Assembly (NCBI RefSeq): GCF_003201835.2
Contig: NZ_CP029289.2
Coordinates: forward strand, 1,302,001-1,366,000
Source: Acidianus brierleyi
GTDB lineage: Archaea > Thermoproteota > Thermoprotei_A > Sulfolobales > Sulfolobaceae
Length of the DNA: 64,000 nucleotides
Direction: 5' to 3'
Below the pieces are notes generated by a model that worked only from the letters and a program-made list of their open reading frames with translations, was not told the DNA's origin and did no database searches. Position 1 is the stretch's first letter, and each line of letters begins with the position of its first letter. Shown in pieces: positions 1-8,688 of the stretch. A program made the translations under genes and the position numbers.

Positions 1-129
1 CTTTAACGGATTCTCTACTTTCGCTTGCAAACTTAATCTCCTCTTTTAAGTAGTGAAATAAACTCCTATAAAAGAATGACGCGCAATAGAAGAAACTCTT
101 TTGAATAATTTAATATTAAGTCATGTATC

Positions 130-435
130 ATGGAAATAAATGTAGATGATCCAGAAGAGATACTTAAAATAGCCGAAGCATTATCTTCTATAACGAGAAT
201 AAATATTTTAAAAATTCTTAATGAATCGCCTAAAAGTATTACAGAACTTAGTGAAGAACTAAAAATGACAAAAGGCAATATTAGTAATCAAGTAGCTTTA
301 TTGGAAAATGCTGGGCTGGTTGATATAGAGTATCAGAATGGTGTAAAAGGAATAAAAAAGATTATTAAAACAAAATATAATAGAATAATTATAAGCTTAG
401 ATATTAGCAGCAGCCCTAAGGAAGCCAACAAATAA
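130..435 (+). CDS. ArsR-like winged-helix transcriptional regulator
   Basis: A 101-residue protein consisting almost entirely of one winged helix-turn-helix. Residues 13-40 form the first helices (AEALSSITRINILKILNE), followed by SITELSEELKMTKGNISNQV as the recognition helix and a wing around residues 60-80. No metal-binding cysteines of the classical ArsR sensor type are present, so an arsenic role is not supported. The last 39 bases overlap the 3' end of the convergent pyrG gene, so the two transcripts would be antisense there. The target operator is unknown. Confidence 0.75.
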   Translation: MEINVDDPEEILKIAEALSSITRINILKILNESPKSITELSEELKMTKGNISNQVALLENAGLVDIEYQNGVKGIKKIIKTKYNRIIISLDISSSPKEANK

Positions 436-1992
436 TGGTGCAGGATTAAGAGGTCTACTCTTGAATTCTGGATGTGCTTGGGTTGCTACAAAGAATTTAT
501 GATCCTTAAGTTCTATTACTTCAACTAGACCATTTTCGCTAACTCCTGAAATTGTCAATCCTGCAGATTGAAGTTTATCTACATATTCTGGATTTACTTC
601 ATACCTATGTCTATGTCTCTCAAAAATCTCTGTTTTCCCATATAATGAATAAACCGTAGTACCTTCCTTTAGTATTACTTTTTGCGAACCTAATCTCATA
701 GTTCCCCCAAACTGCGTTACTCTTTTCTGATCATCTAAAAGTGTTATAACTGGATAGGGAGTAGAGGGATCAACTTCTGTAGTATTCGCATTCTTTAGAT
801 TAAGTACATTTCTTGCAAATTCAACAACCGCAAGTTGTAATCCATAGCAGATGCCCAAATACGGTACATTATTAACTCTAGCATAATGAATAGCATTTAT
901 TTTACCTTCAACACCTCTAGCACCAAATCCTGGCAAAACAATTATTCCGTCTATTTTTTTAAATTTATCATTAAGATTTACTATATTTTCTAAATCAGTA
1001 GATTCTATCCAAACAATATTAACTTTAAGACCTAAAAAAGCTGCTGCATGAAGAACTGCTTCTTTTATACTCAGATAACTATCTTTTAATTTAGTATATT
1101 TACCTACCAATGCGACGTTTACTTCTTTTGAACCGTCTTTAAGAGATTCAATAAATGATTTCCAGTTCGAAATATCTGGTATAGTATCCTTTAGATCTAA
1201 TTTTTGTGTTAATTTATGAGTAATTCCTTGCTCATTTAGTATTATAGGAACTTCGTATGAAGTAGGTACATCATAGCTTGAAAATATATAATCTGCCCTT
1301 ACATTAGTAAATAACGCTATTTTTTTCTTAGTATCTTCGTCTAATTTCACTATAGATCTAGCTATTATTATATCTGGTTGAATACCTATTCTTCTTAGTT
1401 CTTGAACACTATGCTGTAACGGTTTAGTTTTTAATTCGCCAGTTACGTTTAAATACTCTACTAAGGCCACATGTACAAAAACTACGTTATGCTCTTCCTC
1501 CTCTAAATGTAATTGTCTAACAGCTTCCAAAAATGGCAAACTCTCTATATCACCTACTGTACCTCCTATTTCTACTATCACAATATCTGCGTTATCTAAC
1601 TCTCCAGCTTTCCTTATCATAGATTTTATTTCATCTGTTACATGAGGTATTATCTGAACTGTTTGACCTAAATACTTACCTTCCCTTTCCTTTTTTATTA
1701 CATTAAAATATACTTTACCTGCAGTTACATTATTATATTTATTCATATTAATATCTAGAAATCGCTCATAATGTCCTAAATCTAGATCAGTTTCGGCTCC
1801 ATCGTCTGTAACAAAAACTTCTCCATGCATGTATGGATTCATCGTACCTGCATCAACATTAATATATGGATCTACCTTAACTACTGTGACTCTATAACCC
1901 ATGCTTTTAAGAAGTAAGCCCAACGAAGCTGCAGCAGTACCTTTACCTACACTTGAAAGTACTCCACCTGTTACTATGACATACTTACGCAT
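397..1992 (-). CDS. pyrG: CTP synthase
   Basis: Makes CTP from UTP, ATP and glutamine, the last step of de novo pyrimidine nucleotide synthesis. The 531 residues match the usual family length. The N-terminal synthetase domain starts YVIVTGGVLSSVGKGTAAAS (P-loop-like) and carries GTVGDIESLPF. The C-terminal class I glutamine amidotransferase domain has the nucleophile elbow GICYGLQLAV and the His-Pro-Glu of the triad (QAHPEF). It ends inside the convergent ArsR-like gene. A 94-bp AT-rich gap separates its ATG from the divergent hexulose-phosphate synthase-like gene. Confidence 0.97.
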   Translation of the reverse strand: MRKYVIVTGGVLSSVGKGTAAASLGLLLKSMGYRVTVVKVDPYINVDAGTMNPYMHGEVFVTDDGAETDLDLGHYERFLDINMNKYNNVTAGKVYFNVIKKEREGKYLGQTVQIIPHVTDEIKSMIRKAGELDNADIVIVEIGGTVGDIESLPFLEAVRQLHLEEEEHNVVFVHVALVEYLNVTGELKTKPLQHSVQELRRIGIQPDIIIARSIVKLDEDTKKKIALFTNVRADYIFSSYDVPTSYEVPIILNEQGITHKLTQKLDLKDTIPDISNWKSFIESLKDGSKEVNVALVGKYTKLKDSYLSIKEAVLHAAAFLGLKVNIVWIESTDLENIVNLNDKFKKIDGIIVLPGFGARGVEGKINAIHYARVNNVPYLGICYGLQLAVVEFARNVLNLKNANTTEVDPSTPYPVITLLDDQKRVTQFGGTMRLGSQKVILKEGTTVYSLYGKTEIFERHRHRYEVNPEYVDKLQSAGLTISGVSENGLVEVIELKDHKFFVATQAHPEFKSRPLNPAPLFVGFLRAAANI

Positions 1993-2086
1993 TTCAAGTA
2001 ATCACAGTAACGCATTTTCATTTTTCTAGAATAAAAGTTCTTTTGTAGATTAGTTTATTATTACACATCTACTTCTTTAAATCGAT

Positions 2087-2770
2087 ATGATTAGAAATTC
2101 TCTCTTAAATAAGCTAAGAGAAAGGAAAAATTTACAAGTTGCTTTAGATTTCATTAACATAAACGACGCAATTAAAGTAGCAAAGCAAGCTATAGAGGGA
2201 GGTGCAGAAATTATTGAAGATGGAACACCTTTAATAAAATCCGCAGGTATTCAAGGTCTATTAAAGCTAGATGAAATAGCTAATGAAAAAATATTACTAG
2301 CAGATACTAAAACTGCAGATGCAGGCGATATAGAAGTAGAAATAGCTAAGAGAGGTAATGCGAAAATAATGACAGTATTAGGAATAATGGACGATTCTAC
2401 TATAGAGTCTGCAGTAAATAAAGCTAAAGAATTAGATATACTTGTTCAGGCCGATCTAATAAACGTTAAGGATACAATACAAAGAGCAAAAGAATTACAT
2501 GATATAGGGGTTGACATAATAGGATTTCATGTCGGGCTAGATGTTCAAAAGAAAAGAAACATAACCGTAGCCTCCTTAAAGGAAGAAATAAAAGAAATAT
2601 CTAAATTCACAATAGTATCTGTTGCAGGTGGATTAAACGCTAGCAATATTAAAGATTTACTAGATATACCTATTAATATTTACGTAGTAGGAGGCGCGAT
2701 AACTAGAAGTAATAATCCTTATGAGGCTACAAAAGAAATAGTTAACGTAATAAATACCAGTTACAAATAA
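2087..2770 (+). CDS. 3-hexulose-6-phosphate synthase-like protein (OMP decarboxylase superfamily)
   Basis: A 227-residue TIM-barrel protein of the orotidine-5'-phosphate decarboxylase/HPS superfamily. Visible motifs are LQVALDF at the first strand, EDGTPLIKSAG, LLADTKTADAGDIEVE (metal/phosphate-binding Asp-x-Lys-x-x-Asp core), and VAGGLNASN and VVGGAIT at the phosphate-binding C-terminal strands. In archaea such enzymes usually run in reverse to make ribulose 5-phosphate and formaldehyde. No 6-phospho-3-hexuloisomerase gene is adjacent. OMP decarboxylase is the main alternative, but the DTKTADAG motif fits HPS better. The next gene begins 3 bases after the stop. Confidence 0.75.
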   Translation: MIRNSLLNKLRERKNLQVALDFININDAIKVAKQAIEGGAEIIEDGTPLIKSAGIQGLLKLDEIANEKILLADTKTADAGDIEVEIAKRGNAKIMTVLGIMDDSTIESAVNKAKELDILVQADLINVKDTIQRAKELHDIGVDIIGFHVGLDVQKKRNITVASLKEEIKEISKFTIVSVAGGLNASNIKDLLDIPINIYVVGGAITRSNNPYEATKEIVNVINTSYK

Positions 2771-2773
2771 GTA

Positions 2774-3262
2774 ATGGGGAAAAATTTGTCACAGCCTGGT
2801 CAAGCTTCTAAATCTAAAGAACTTAAAAATGTTTCAAAACAAGTTATTACACCAAGCATCTTAAAAGAAGATAAGAGGAAACTAGAATTATTATATATTA
2901 TAAAAGTACTAAATACTATATCTGAAAGAGCTCTTACTACACTCTTGTATGAGGCTAAAGACAAAGGATTAGACTTAAAATACGAATTTAACACAGTAGG
3001 AAATAATATATTTAGTCCATCAATAAAGGAAGATATAACAACTCTACTTTATTTAGGACTTATAGAGACAGATCCTTCAACTAAAAAGTTAAAATTGTCT
3101 ACAGATGGTGAAGAAGCCCTAGAATCTAACTTAGCCTCTATAGACGATAATTTCAAGAATCAATTAAATCAAATATTAAATGACGTAAAGAACAAAATTG
3201 TTGCAATAGATGAAGAATATTCCTTAAAATTGAGATCAGAAAGGAGATCTAGAAGAAGATAA
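2774..3262 (+). CDS. hypothetical winged-helix-like protein
   Basis: A 162-residue soluble protein immediately downstream of the HPS-like gene and probably co-transcribed with it. After a polar 30-residue N-terminus, residues about 35-115 look like a winged-helix fold (ELLYIIKVLNTISERALTTLLYEAKDKG, then LLYLGLIETDPSTKKLKLSTDGEEAL). The C-terminus is coiled and ends in a strongly basic RSERRSRRR. DNA or RNA binding is therefore plausible, but I do not recognise a characterised family. It converges on the next gene with 5 bases between. Confidence 0.7.
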   Translation: MGKNLSQPGQASKSKELKNVSKQVITPSILKEDKRKLELLYIIKVLNTISERALTTLLYEAKDKGLDLKYEFNTVGNNIFSPSIKEDITTLLYLGLIETDPSTKKLKLSTDGEEALESNLASIDDNFKNQLNQILNDVKNKIVAIDEEYSLKLRSERRSRRR

Positions 3263-3267
3263 TTATT

Positions 3268-3681
3268 TTACATAGTTGTAAATGTTCCTCTCCTACCTTG
3301 GTTTTGTTGTTCTTCTAGTAATGGTCTGCTCCATATTAGCGGGTCTAATTTTCCTTCTTTACCAAGTTTTGTTATTAAATCCCTAGCCTCTGATGTATGT
3401 CTTATGTCAAGTTCTAATAACTGTTCTAAAATTCCCCAGCTGGTCCTCTTAACATCTTCTAACATTTCTTTTGGCATATGCTTTATTACCATAGGATCTT
3501 GAAGCCACTGATCAAAAGCTTTTATCGTTCTCATCATATGTTGGAATGCTACTCTAGACGCTAATATTAAATCTAATCTGTCCATTGCTTGATCTTGTTT
3601 CTGCATATCCTTGAGAGTTGCTAGCAAATTCTTTTGCATCTTTATCCATTCGTCTAGATTAGATATGAATGAGTTTTCCAA
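3268..3681 (-). CDS. DUF2153-like conserved helical protein
   Basis: A 137-residue, nearly all-helical protein (LDEWIKMQKNLLATLKDMQKQDQAMDRLDLILASRVAFQ...). It resembles the crenarchaeal DUF2153 family, whose function is unknown. No transmembrane segment or catalytic motif is visible. The start is a TTG (position 3681). The gene lies downstream of the Trm112-like and phosphohexomutase genes on the same strand, with 46 bases between. Confidence 0.65.
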   Translation of the reverse strand: MENSFISNLDEWIKMQKNLLATLKDMQKQDQAMDRLDLILASRVAFQHMMRTIKAFDQWLQDPMVIKHMPKEMLEDVKRTSWGILEQLLELDIRHTSEARDLITKLGKEGKLDPLIWSRPLLEEQQNQGRRGTFTTM

Positions 3682-3727
3682 AGCTTACACCAGAATAACT
3701 ATCTGCAAACTAATTAATAAGTTCATT

Positions 3728-4111
3728 TTAACTCCCTAAATTTACTGGAAGTCCATTCTCAGTAATCTCTTTAGGAATCTTCTGCTTATATTTCTCCAGG
3801 AATTTTATATCGTCTTCCTTTTTCCTTAGTTTATCTGGAAGCATCCTAGGTATCTCGTCCATAATTGGATACCATCTCTTACACGAAGGACAATAAAGCA
3901 ATCCTTCCACTATTTCTTTCTTATAACACTCGTCACAAGGGGGTTCTGAAATATCCTTGATATAAGCGTTTTTATATGCACAGTATAGCTCACATAGTGG
4001 TTTTTTCTCGTCAGTAGATCTATCAACATTTTTTTCATCAAACACAAAAAGTTGCATTGGAAAATGTTTACACATAGGGCAAGCCAATATATCCATTAAC
4101 CTATATTTCAA
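3728..4111 (-). CDS. Trm112-like zinc protein
   Basis: A 127-residue protein of the Trm112 type, a small zinc-binding activator of methyltransferases such as HemK2/Mtq2 and Trm11. The signature is MDILACPMCKHFP at the start, a second Cys pair (CDECYKK), then LLYCPSCKRWYPIMDEIPRMLPD. These give the expected treble-clef zinc site and C-terminal IPxMLP. The annotated TTG start overlaps the upstream glmM stop by 4 bases; an internal ATG at 4096 is an alternative. A HemK-type partner candidate is encoded at 59558-60169. Confidence 0.8.
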   Translation of the reverse strand: MKYRLMDILACPMCKHFPMQLFVFDEKNVDRSTDEKKPLCELYCAYKNAYIKDISEPPCDECYKKEIVEGLLYCPSCKRWYPIMDEIPRMLPDKLRKKEDDIKFLEKYKQKIPKEITENGLPVNLGS

Positions 4112-5475
4112 GCTAGACTACCTACAAGTTTTATTAAATCATTAGCTAATGAAGTTGCCTCTTTTTCGTCCTTAGATTCTACCATAATTCTGATTATTGG
4201 TTCAGTACCACTTTTTCTTACTAGAAACCAAAAATCATTTCCTATTATTTTTACACCGTCTACTGTTATTATTTCTCCTTTATTTCCATATATTCTTTTT
4301 AATTCGTCGTAGATTTTTTGAACATTTGTGGTAGTCTTTATACTTACTTTAGTCTTTATTGGATAATATTTAGGCAATCTATCAAAAAGTTCTGCAGAAC
4401 TTACATTTTCATTAGCTAAATACTCTAACATTAGCGCAAAAGACATTGCACCATCCCTCACATATTGATGCTCAGGAAAGATAAAACCACCATTTTCCTC
4501 AAAACCTGCTAATCCTTTTTCTTCCATTAAATAATGTGCTATATCTACGCTTCCTACCTTTGTCCATTTTACACTTATATTATACTTTGATAAGAACTCT
4601 TGAACTAGAACTGAACTAGAGACTGCAGTAAATATTCTTCTAGGAAACTCTGATTCTTTGGTAGATACCCAATACGATAAAAGAGTTCCACTTCTGTCTC
4701 CCCATTGTACTCTACCTTCAGAGTCTATAAAAATAACTCTATCAGCATCGCCGTCATGGGCTATAGCTAAATCTACACTTAGGTCTTTAGCTATTTTGGC
4801 TGTTTCTTTTAAACTATCCATTGTTGGTTCTGGCATCCTAGCAGGAAACAAGGGATCCAGATTAGTATTAGTAGTATAAATTTTGCATCCTAATTCTCTA
4901 GCAACTATGGGAGAAGTTATAGAACCTACACTATTAGCACCGTCTATCAAAACTTTAAAATTCTTTTTCCTAATCTTATCTACGTCAACATGAGATAAAA
5001 CACCATTAACATATGTATCTATAATTCTATCATCTCGCTTGATATCATAAGTTAGGTATGTCCAATCAGCTGTGGAAAACTTATCATTAAAATATATATC
5101 TTCTATAATATTTTCTTTATCTCTAGATATTTCCACTCCGTCTCTATCTATAACCTTTATACCATTATATTGTGCTGGATTATGACTAGCAGTTATTATA
5201 ACACCTGCATCATAGTTAAGTGTCTTTACAGCATATTGTAATGTTGGAGTAGGTGCGAATCCTCCTTCATAAACCTTTATACCAGTACTTAAAAGTCCAC
5301 TTTCAACAGCCCTCATAAACATATCTCCGCCAGCCCTTGCATCCCTGCCTATTAATATTGTAGAGCCTTTCCCAAAGAATGTACCAACTGCCTTACCTAT
5401 TTTTAAAGCTAATTCTGGAGTTAACTCGTTATTTATAGTTCCTCTAATTCCATCTGTTCCGAAAAGCTTTCCCAT
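4108..5475 (-). CDS. glmM: phosphoglucosamine mutase / phosphohexomutase
   Basis: An alpha-D-phosphohexomutase of 455 residues, the normal family length. The catalytic serine loop is TASHNPAQYNG (Ser about 100), the metal loop is DGDADR, the sugar loop is GFEENGGF, and the phosphate-binding loop is RKSGTEPIIRIMVES. It interconverts hexose(amine) 6- and 1-phosphates; archaeal members often act on glucosamine, mannose and glucose. Its N-terminal MGKLFGTDGIRG is GlmM-like. The GlmU-like enzyme at 57054-58256 could take the next step to UDP-GlcNAc. Confidence 0.9.
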   Translation of the reverse strand: MGKLFGTDGIRGTINNELTPELALKIGKAVGTFFGKGSTILIGRDARAGGDMFMRAVESGLLSTGIKVYEGGFAPTPTLQYAVKTLNYDAGVIITASHNPAQYNGIKVIDRDGVEISRDKENIIEDIYFNDKFSTADWTYLTYDIKRDDRIIDTYVNGVLSHVDVDKIRKKNFKVLIDGANSVGSITSPIVARELGCKIYTTNTNLDPLFPARMPEPTMDSLKETAKIAKDLSVDLAIAHDGDADRVIFIDSEGRVQWGDRSGTLLSYWVSTKESEFPRRIFTAVSSSVLVQEFLSKYNISVKWTKVGSVDIAHYLMEEKGLAGFEENGGFIFPEHQYVRDGAMSFALMLEYLANENVSSAELFDRLPKYYPIKTKVSIKTTTNVQKIYDELKRIYGNKGEIITVDGVKIIGNDFWFLVRKSGTEPIIRIMVESKDEKEATSLANDLIKLVGSLA

Positions 5476-5617
5476 ACATTTTTAATAACACTTACCAAAT
5501 ATAAATCTAAAAGGAAAACGATTATCATCAATGTTTACGTAAAATCCTTATCACTTAAGGAATAAAGATATTATGCTAAAACTTTTCGAAACTACTGGAG
5601 TGTCTTATTATGCATAA

Positions 5618-5673
5618 ATTTCAGTTTTTCCAGCGGAAATCATTTCTTCATTCGACCCTCTTTTCATCATTAA
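5618..5673 (-). ncRNA. candidate C/D box guide sRNA
   Basis: Read on the minus strand, the order is box C ATGATGA (5670-5664), a 12-nt spacer, box D' ATGA, 4 nt, box C' ATGATTT, a 12-nt spacer (CCGCTGGAAAAA), and box D CTGA (5624-5621). The exact 12/12 spacing and the 50-nt core are what archaeal 2'-O-methylation guides show. The flanks can pair (GATT with AATT). D' is one mismatch from CUGA. The targets were not identified. Confidence 0.6.
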
Positions 5674-5706
5674 TCTTTTTATACAATCCTTTACTAAATT
5701 AATATT

Positions 5707-5795
5707 GCGGTCGTAGTCCAGCCTGGATAGGACGCTGGCCTCCCATAAATTATGGAGTGAGCCAGTAATCCCGGGTTCAAATCCCGGCGGCCGCA
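5707..5795 (+). tRNA. tRNA-Gly (CCC) with 14-nt intron
   Basis: Full cloverleaf: acceptor GCGGTCG pairs with CGGCCGC (one G-U), D stem GTCC/GGAC, anticodon stem CTGGC/GCCAG, and T arm CCGGG-TTCAAAT-CCCGG, with discriminator A. The anticodon CCC lies at 5742-5744. A 14-nt intron at 5746-5759 sits at the canonical 37/38 position, and the flanking CTCC/GGAG pairing supports a bulge-helix-bulge splice site. CCA is not encoded. A TATA-like TTTTTATAC about 27 nt upstream fits its promoter. Confidence 0.95.
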
Positions 5796-5890
5796 TAATT
5801 CATATACGTCTTTTAGATATAATCTTTTTAATTATACTAAAAGTAAATACTACAATAAAACTTTTTACTTATTTATCTTTATAATAGCTT

Positions 5891-6892
5891 ATGAATGATA
5901 AAGAAAAACTAGAAATATACGATGTTATAATAATTGGTGCAGGGATAGCAGGGTTAAGCGCAGCACTTTATTCCGCTAGACAGAAACTGAACACGCTAGT
6001 AATATCAAAAGATCTAGGAGGGCAATTAAATTTGACCCAATTAATTGAAAATTATCCAGCAATATCTGCAGATACTGGAATAGGCCTAGCGTCTAAAGTT
6101 GAATCTCAAGCCAAAAAATTTGGTGCAAAATTTATTTATGGTGAGGAAGTTTCAGCAATAGAAAAGAAAGACAGTTTATTTATAGTTAGAGGTATAAAAG
6201 ACGAATACTTTGCAAAATCTGTAATATTAGCGTTTGGAAAATCACCTAGGGAACTTAAAGTTCCAGGAGAAAATGAATTAAAAGGAAAAGGGGTTTCATA
6301 TTGTGCAATATGCGATGCGGCATTCTTTAAAGATGTCCCTGCTGCTGTAGTAGGAGAAGGAGATCCAGGTTTAGAAGCTATAGATTTGCTAGGTAAATAT
6401 GCAAAACCTGCTTATTATATATCTAGAAGTTTACAATTAGCAGGAGAGCCAGATCTTGTAAACAGTGTAATGAACAATAAGAATATTATCCCATTATTAG
6501 GATACACTGTCGAAGCTATTGAAGGAAATTCTAAAGTAGAAGGCATCAAAATACGAAATATAAAAACTAATGAAGAAAAAGAAATTAAAGTAGAAGGCAT
6601 AATAATAGAAATGGGATATTTACTCAATACAACATTCCTTAAAGGTTTAGTAAAACTCAATGAAAAGGGAGAGGTTATAATAGATGATTTAGCAAAAACA
6701 TCTATGGATGGCATATTTGCAGCAGGAGACATAACTCAAATACCTTACAAACAAGCCGTAGTAGCAGCAGCAGATGGTGTAAAAGCAGCGTTATCTGCGT
6801 ATAATTATATTAGAAGTTTACAAGGATTACCGCCTGTAACAGTGGACTGGAAAGCTGAAAAAAAGAAAACTGTTATATCATTTAGATTATAA
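5891..6892 (+). CDS. trxB: thioredoxin reductase (FAD/NAD(P)-dependent)
   Basis: Reduces thioredoxin-like disulfide carriers using NAD(P)H. The 333 residues include the FAD-binding motif GAGIAGLSAALYSAR (about 17-31), the redox-active YCAICDAAFF (Cys-x-x-Cys near residue 140), a second nucleotide site VVGEGDPGLEAID that departs from GxGxxG, and the C-terminal FAD motif GIFAAGDIT. It appears monocistronic. It is separated from the tRNA-Gly gene by about 95 bp of AT-rich promoter-like DNA. Confidence 0.93.
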   Translation: MNDKEKLEIYDVIIIGAGIAGLSAALYSARQKLNTLVISKDLGGQLNLTQLIENYPAISADTGIGLASKVESQAKKFGAKFIYGEEVSAIEKKDSLFIVRGIKDEYFAKSVILAFGKSPRELKVPGENELKGKGVSYCAICDAAFFKDVPAAVVGEGDPGLEAIDLLGKYAKPAYYISRSLQLAGEPDLVNSVMNNKNIIPLLGYTVEAIEGNSKVEGIKIRNIKTNEEKEIKVEGIIIEMGYLLNTTFLKGLVKLNEKGEVIIDDLAKTSMDGIFAAGDITQIPYKQAVVAAADGVKAALSAYNYIRSLQGLPPVTVDWKAEKKKTVISFRL

Positions 6893-7074
6893 TTTCTATA
6901 TTTTAAATTATTTTAAGTTTAATATATATATAAGGAATTTCTATGATATAATTAAAGAACAATGTTAAGCTATATATAAAAATCAATAAAAAAGTTTTTT
7001 TCATCAAATTCTTATAAACCGTATATAGCTCATAGATTAAAAATCTTAAAAAATACGAAATAAACCTAGATTAT

Positions 7075-8567
7075 ATGAAATCATTTTCAGTAGAGTTAAA
7101 AGATATTATAACCGGCAATATTTCAACTTGATAAGGATTGGGTATCAAGGATAACTATGGCAATGATTATTGTGAGTTTAGTATGGGGTATACTAGGAAT
7201 AATAGATGCTCTGATGGTTAGAATCCAAGAGGCTGCATGGGCTACTAGTTCATCCCTACTTTTAACTTCTCAAGAGTATTACGGTTCTATAGCATTACAT
7301 GCTATGCGAGATTTCTTTGCATTTGCAGTACAGTTAGAATTAGCTATTTTCATTTTTATCTCATTTAGGCTAATAAAAATGCAACCAAAAAGAAATGGAT
7401 GCTCAACTTGGGATTCATTCTATTTAATATAGCGTTTATGTTAATAGAAGGTCCAATAGTAGTATTTCCAACATTTAATGATAATTATTTCCCATCAGAT
7501 AGTTGGTATTATCTATCACCATATGGTGTTGCTGGATATTCACAGTATGTAGTAAGTCCATTATGGTATTTTGGTTGGGAAATAATGGATGCTGGAGTTT
7601 ATTTAATGGTTATATGGATGGTTTATCAATTTTATATGCTTCTAAGGAAATGAAAGAGAAATTGCCTATATTTTCAGTATTTTCAATAATGACTGCGCTT
7701 ATGATAGCTTTAGGTTGGAGTGAGGCAACTGCGGCAAATACATGGGACTTATTAGCATATTATGGTATATCAAAGCTAAATGTAATTTCTGATCAAATAG
7801 CGTTCGGTATATTATGGCATTCAATAGTATACATGACCTGGATGCCTGCAGTAGCATCATTATACTTTCTTATTCCTATTTTGGCTAATAAGCCTCTATA
7901 TAGTGATAGAATGGGAAGAATTTCAGCACTGCTTTATCTAATATTTTCAAATAACGTTCCAATACACCACTTATACATGGTAAACTTACCAGTAGGAATA
8001 AAAGTCCTTGAAGAAGTATTAACGTTCGCTGTGGTAGTCCCATCAATGATGACGTTCTTCAACTTATGGGCAACAACAAAAGGAGCTAAAATCAATCTTA
8101 ACTTAATAAGTGTTTGGATATCAATAGCTTTTGCAGGATCTATAGCTGCAGGAGTAACTGGAATAGCCAACGGAGATCTGAGTTTTGATTCTATAATACA
8201 TGATAGTATGTGGGTAGTAGGACACTTCCATGCTATGATATTCTTCTCAATTGTTCCAGCAGGATTCGCGACACTATATTACATGGTACCAGCATTAACA
8301 GGAAGACAATGGTATTCCAATAAGCTAGGATGGATTCACATGGTTGGATATGTGATAGGAACAGTAATGATAGTAGTAGGTTTTGACGACTTAGGTTTAG
8401 AAGGACTAATGAGAAAGGCTGAAATATTCCCATTAATACCTGCATATATAACTCCTGAAATATTAGCTAGTGCTGGCGCTTTTATAGCAGATACTGCTAC
8501 ATTATTATGGTTAGGTAATCTAGTGCTAACATTATTAAAAGAAGAACTGGAAATTTTGAGAATATGA
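7075..8567 (+). pseudogene. doxB: frameshifted terminal quinol oxidase subunit I (DoxB-like)
   Basis: DoxB is the heme-copper subunit of the aa3-type quinol oxidase of Acidianus and Sulfolobus. Here the reading frame changes three times. MKSFSVELKDIITGN is in one frame (from 7075). FQLDKDWVSRITMAM is in a second (to about 7395), followed by WMLNLGFILFN in the first frame again (to about 7645). ASKEMKEKLP is in a third (to 8567). Haem/CuB ligands survive: LHAMRD, the HSIVY pair (His codon 7818), tandem His (7965-7970) and GHFH (8223-8231). At about 497 codons it is shorter than known DoxB and seems C-terminally truncated. No intact partner subunits follow. Sequencing error is an alternative explanation. 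Confidence 0.85.
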
Positions 8568-8688
8568 ACGTAAATGCTGTAATATCTACAATAGCTATAT
8601 CACTTCAAATCCCACAAAACTCAGAACTGACTATTATAAATAAAGTTAAAAAACACCTATAGTAAAACTTTTTAAAAAAAATTCTTAA

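Noticed and set aside
1..109. Open minus-strand frame reading FHYLKEEIKFASESRESVK, possibly the start of a gene running off the left edge
   Set aside because: No ATG, GTG or TTG occurs in frame before the stop at 110-112, and only about 20 plausible residues are visible, so a partial gene cannot be supported.
7390..7650. Programmed ribosomal frameshifting in doxB
   Set aside because: Three separate shifts in different directions with no conserved slippery site plus pseudoknot pattern; pseudogene or sequencing error is simpler.
8564..8662. A 32-codon ORF (MNVNAVISTIAISLQIPQNS...) overlapping the doxB stop as ATGA, possibly a remnant of a small Dox subunit
   Set aside because: Too short, with no recognisable family and following a dead gene. 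It may equally be the frameshifted tail of doxB.
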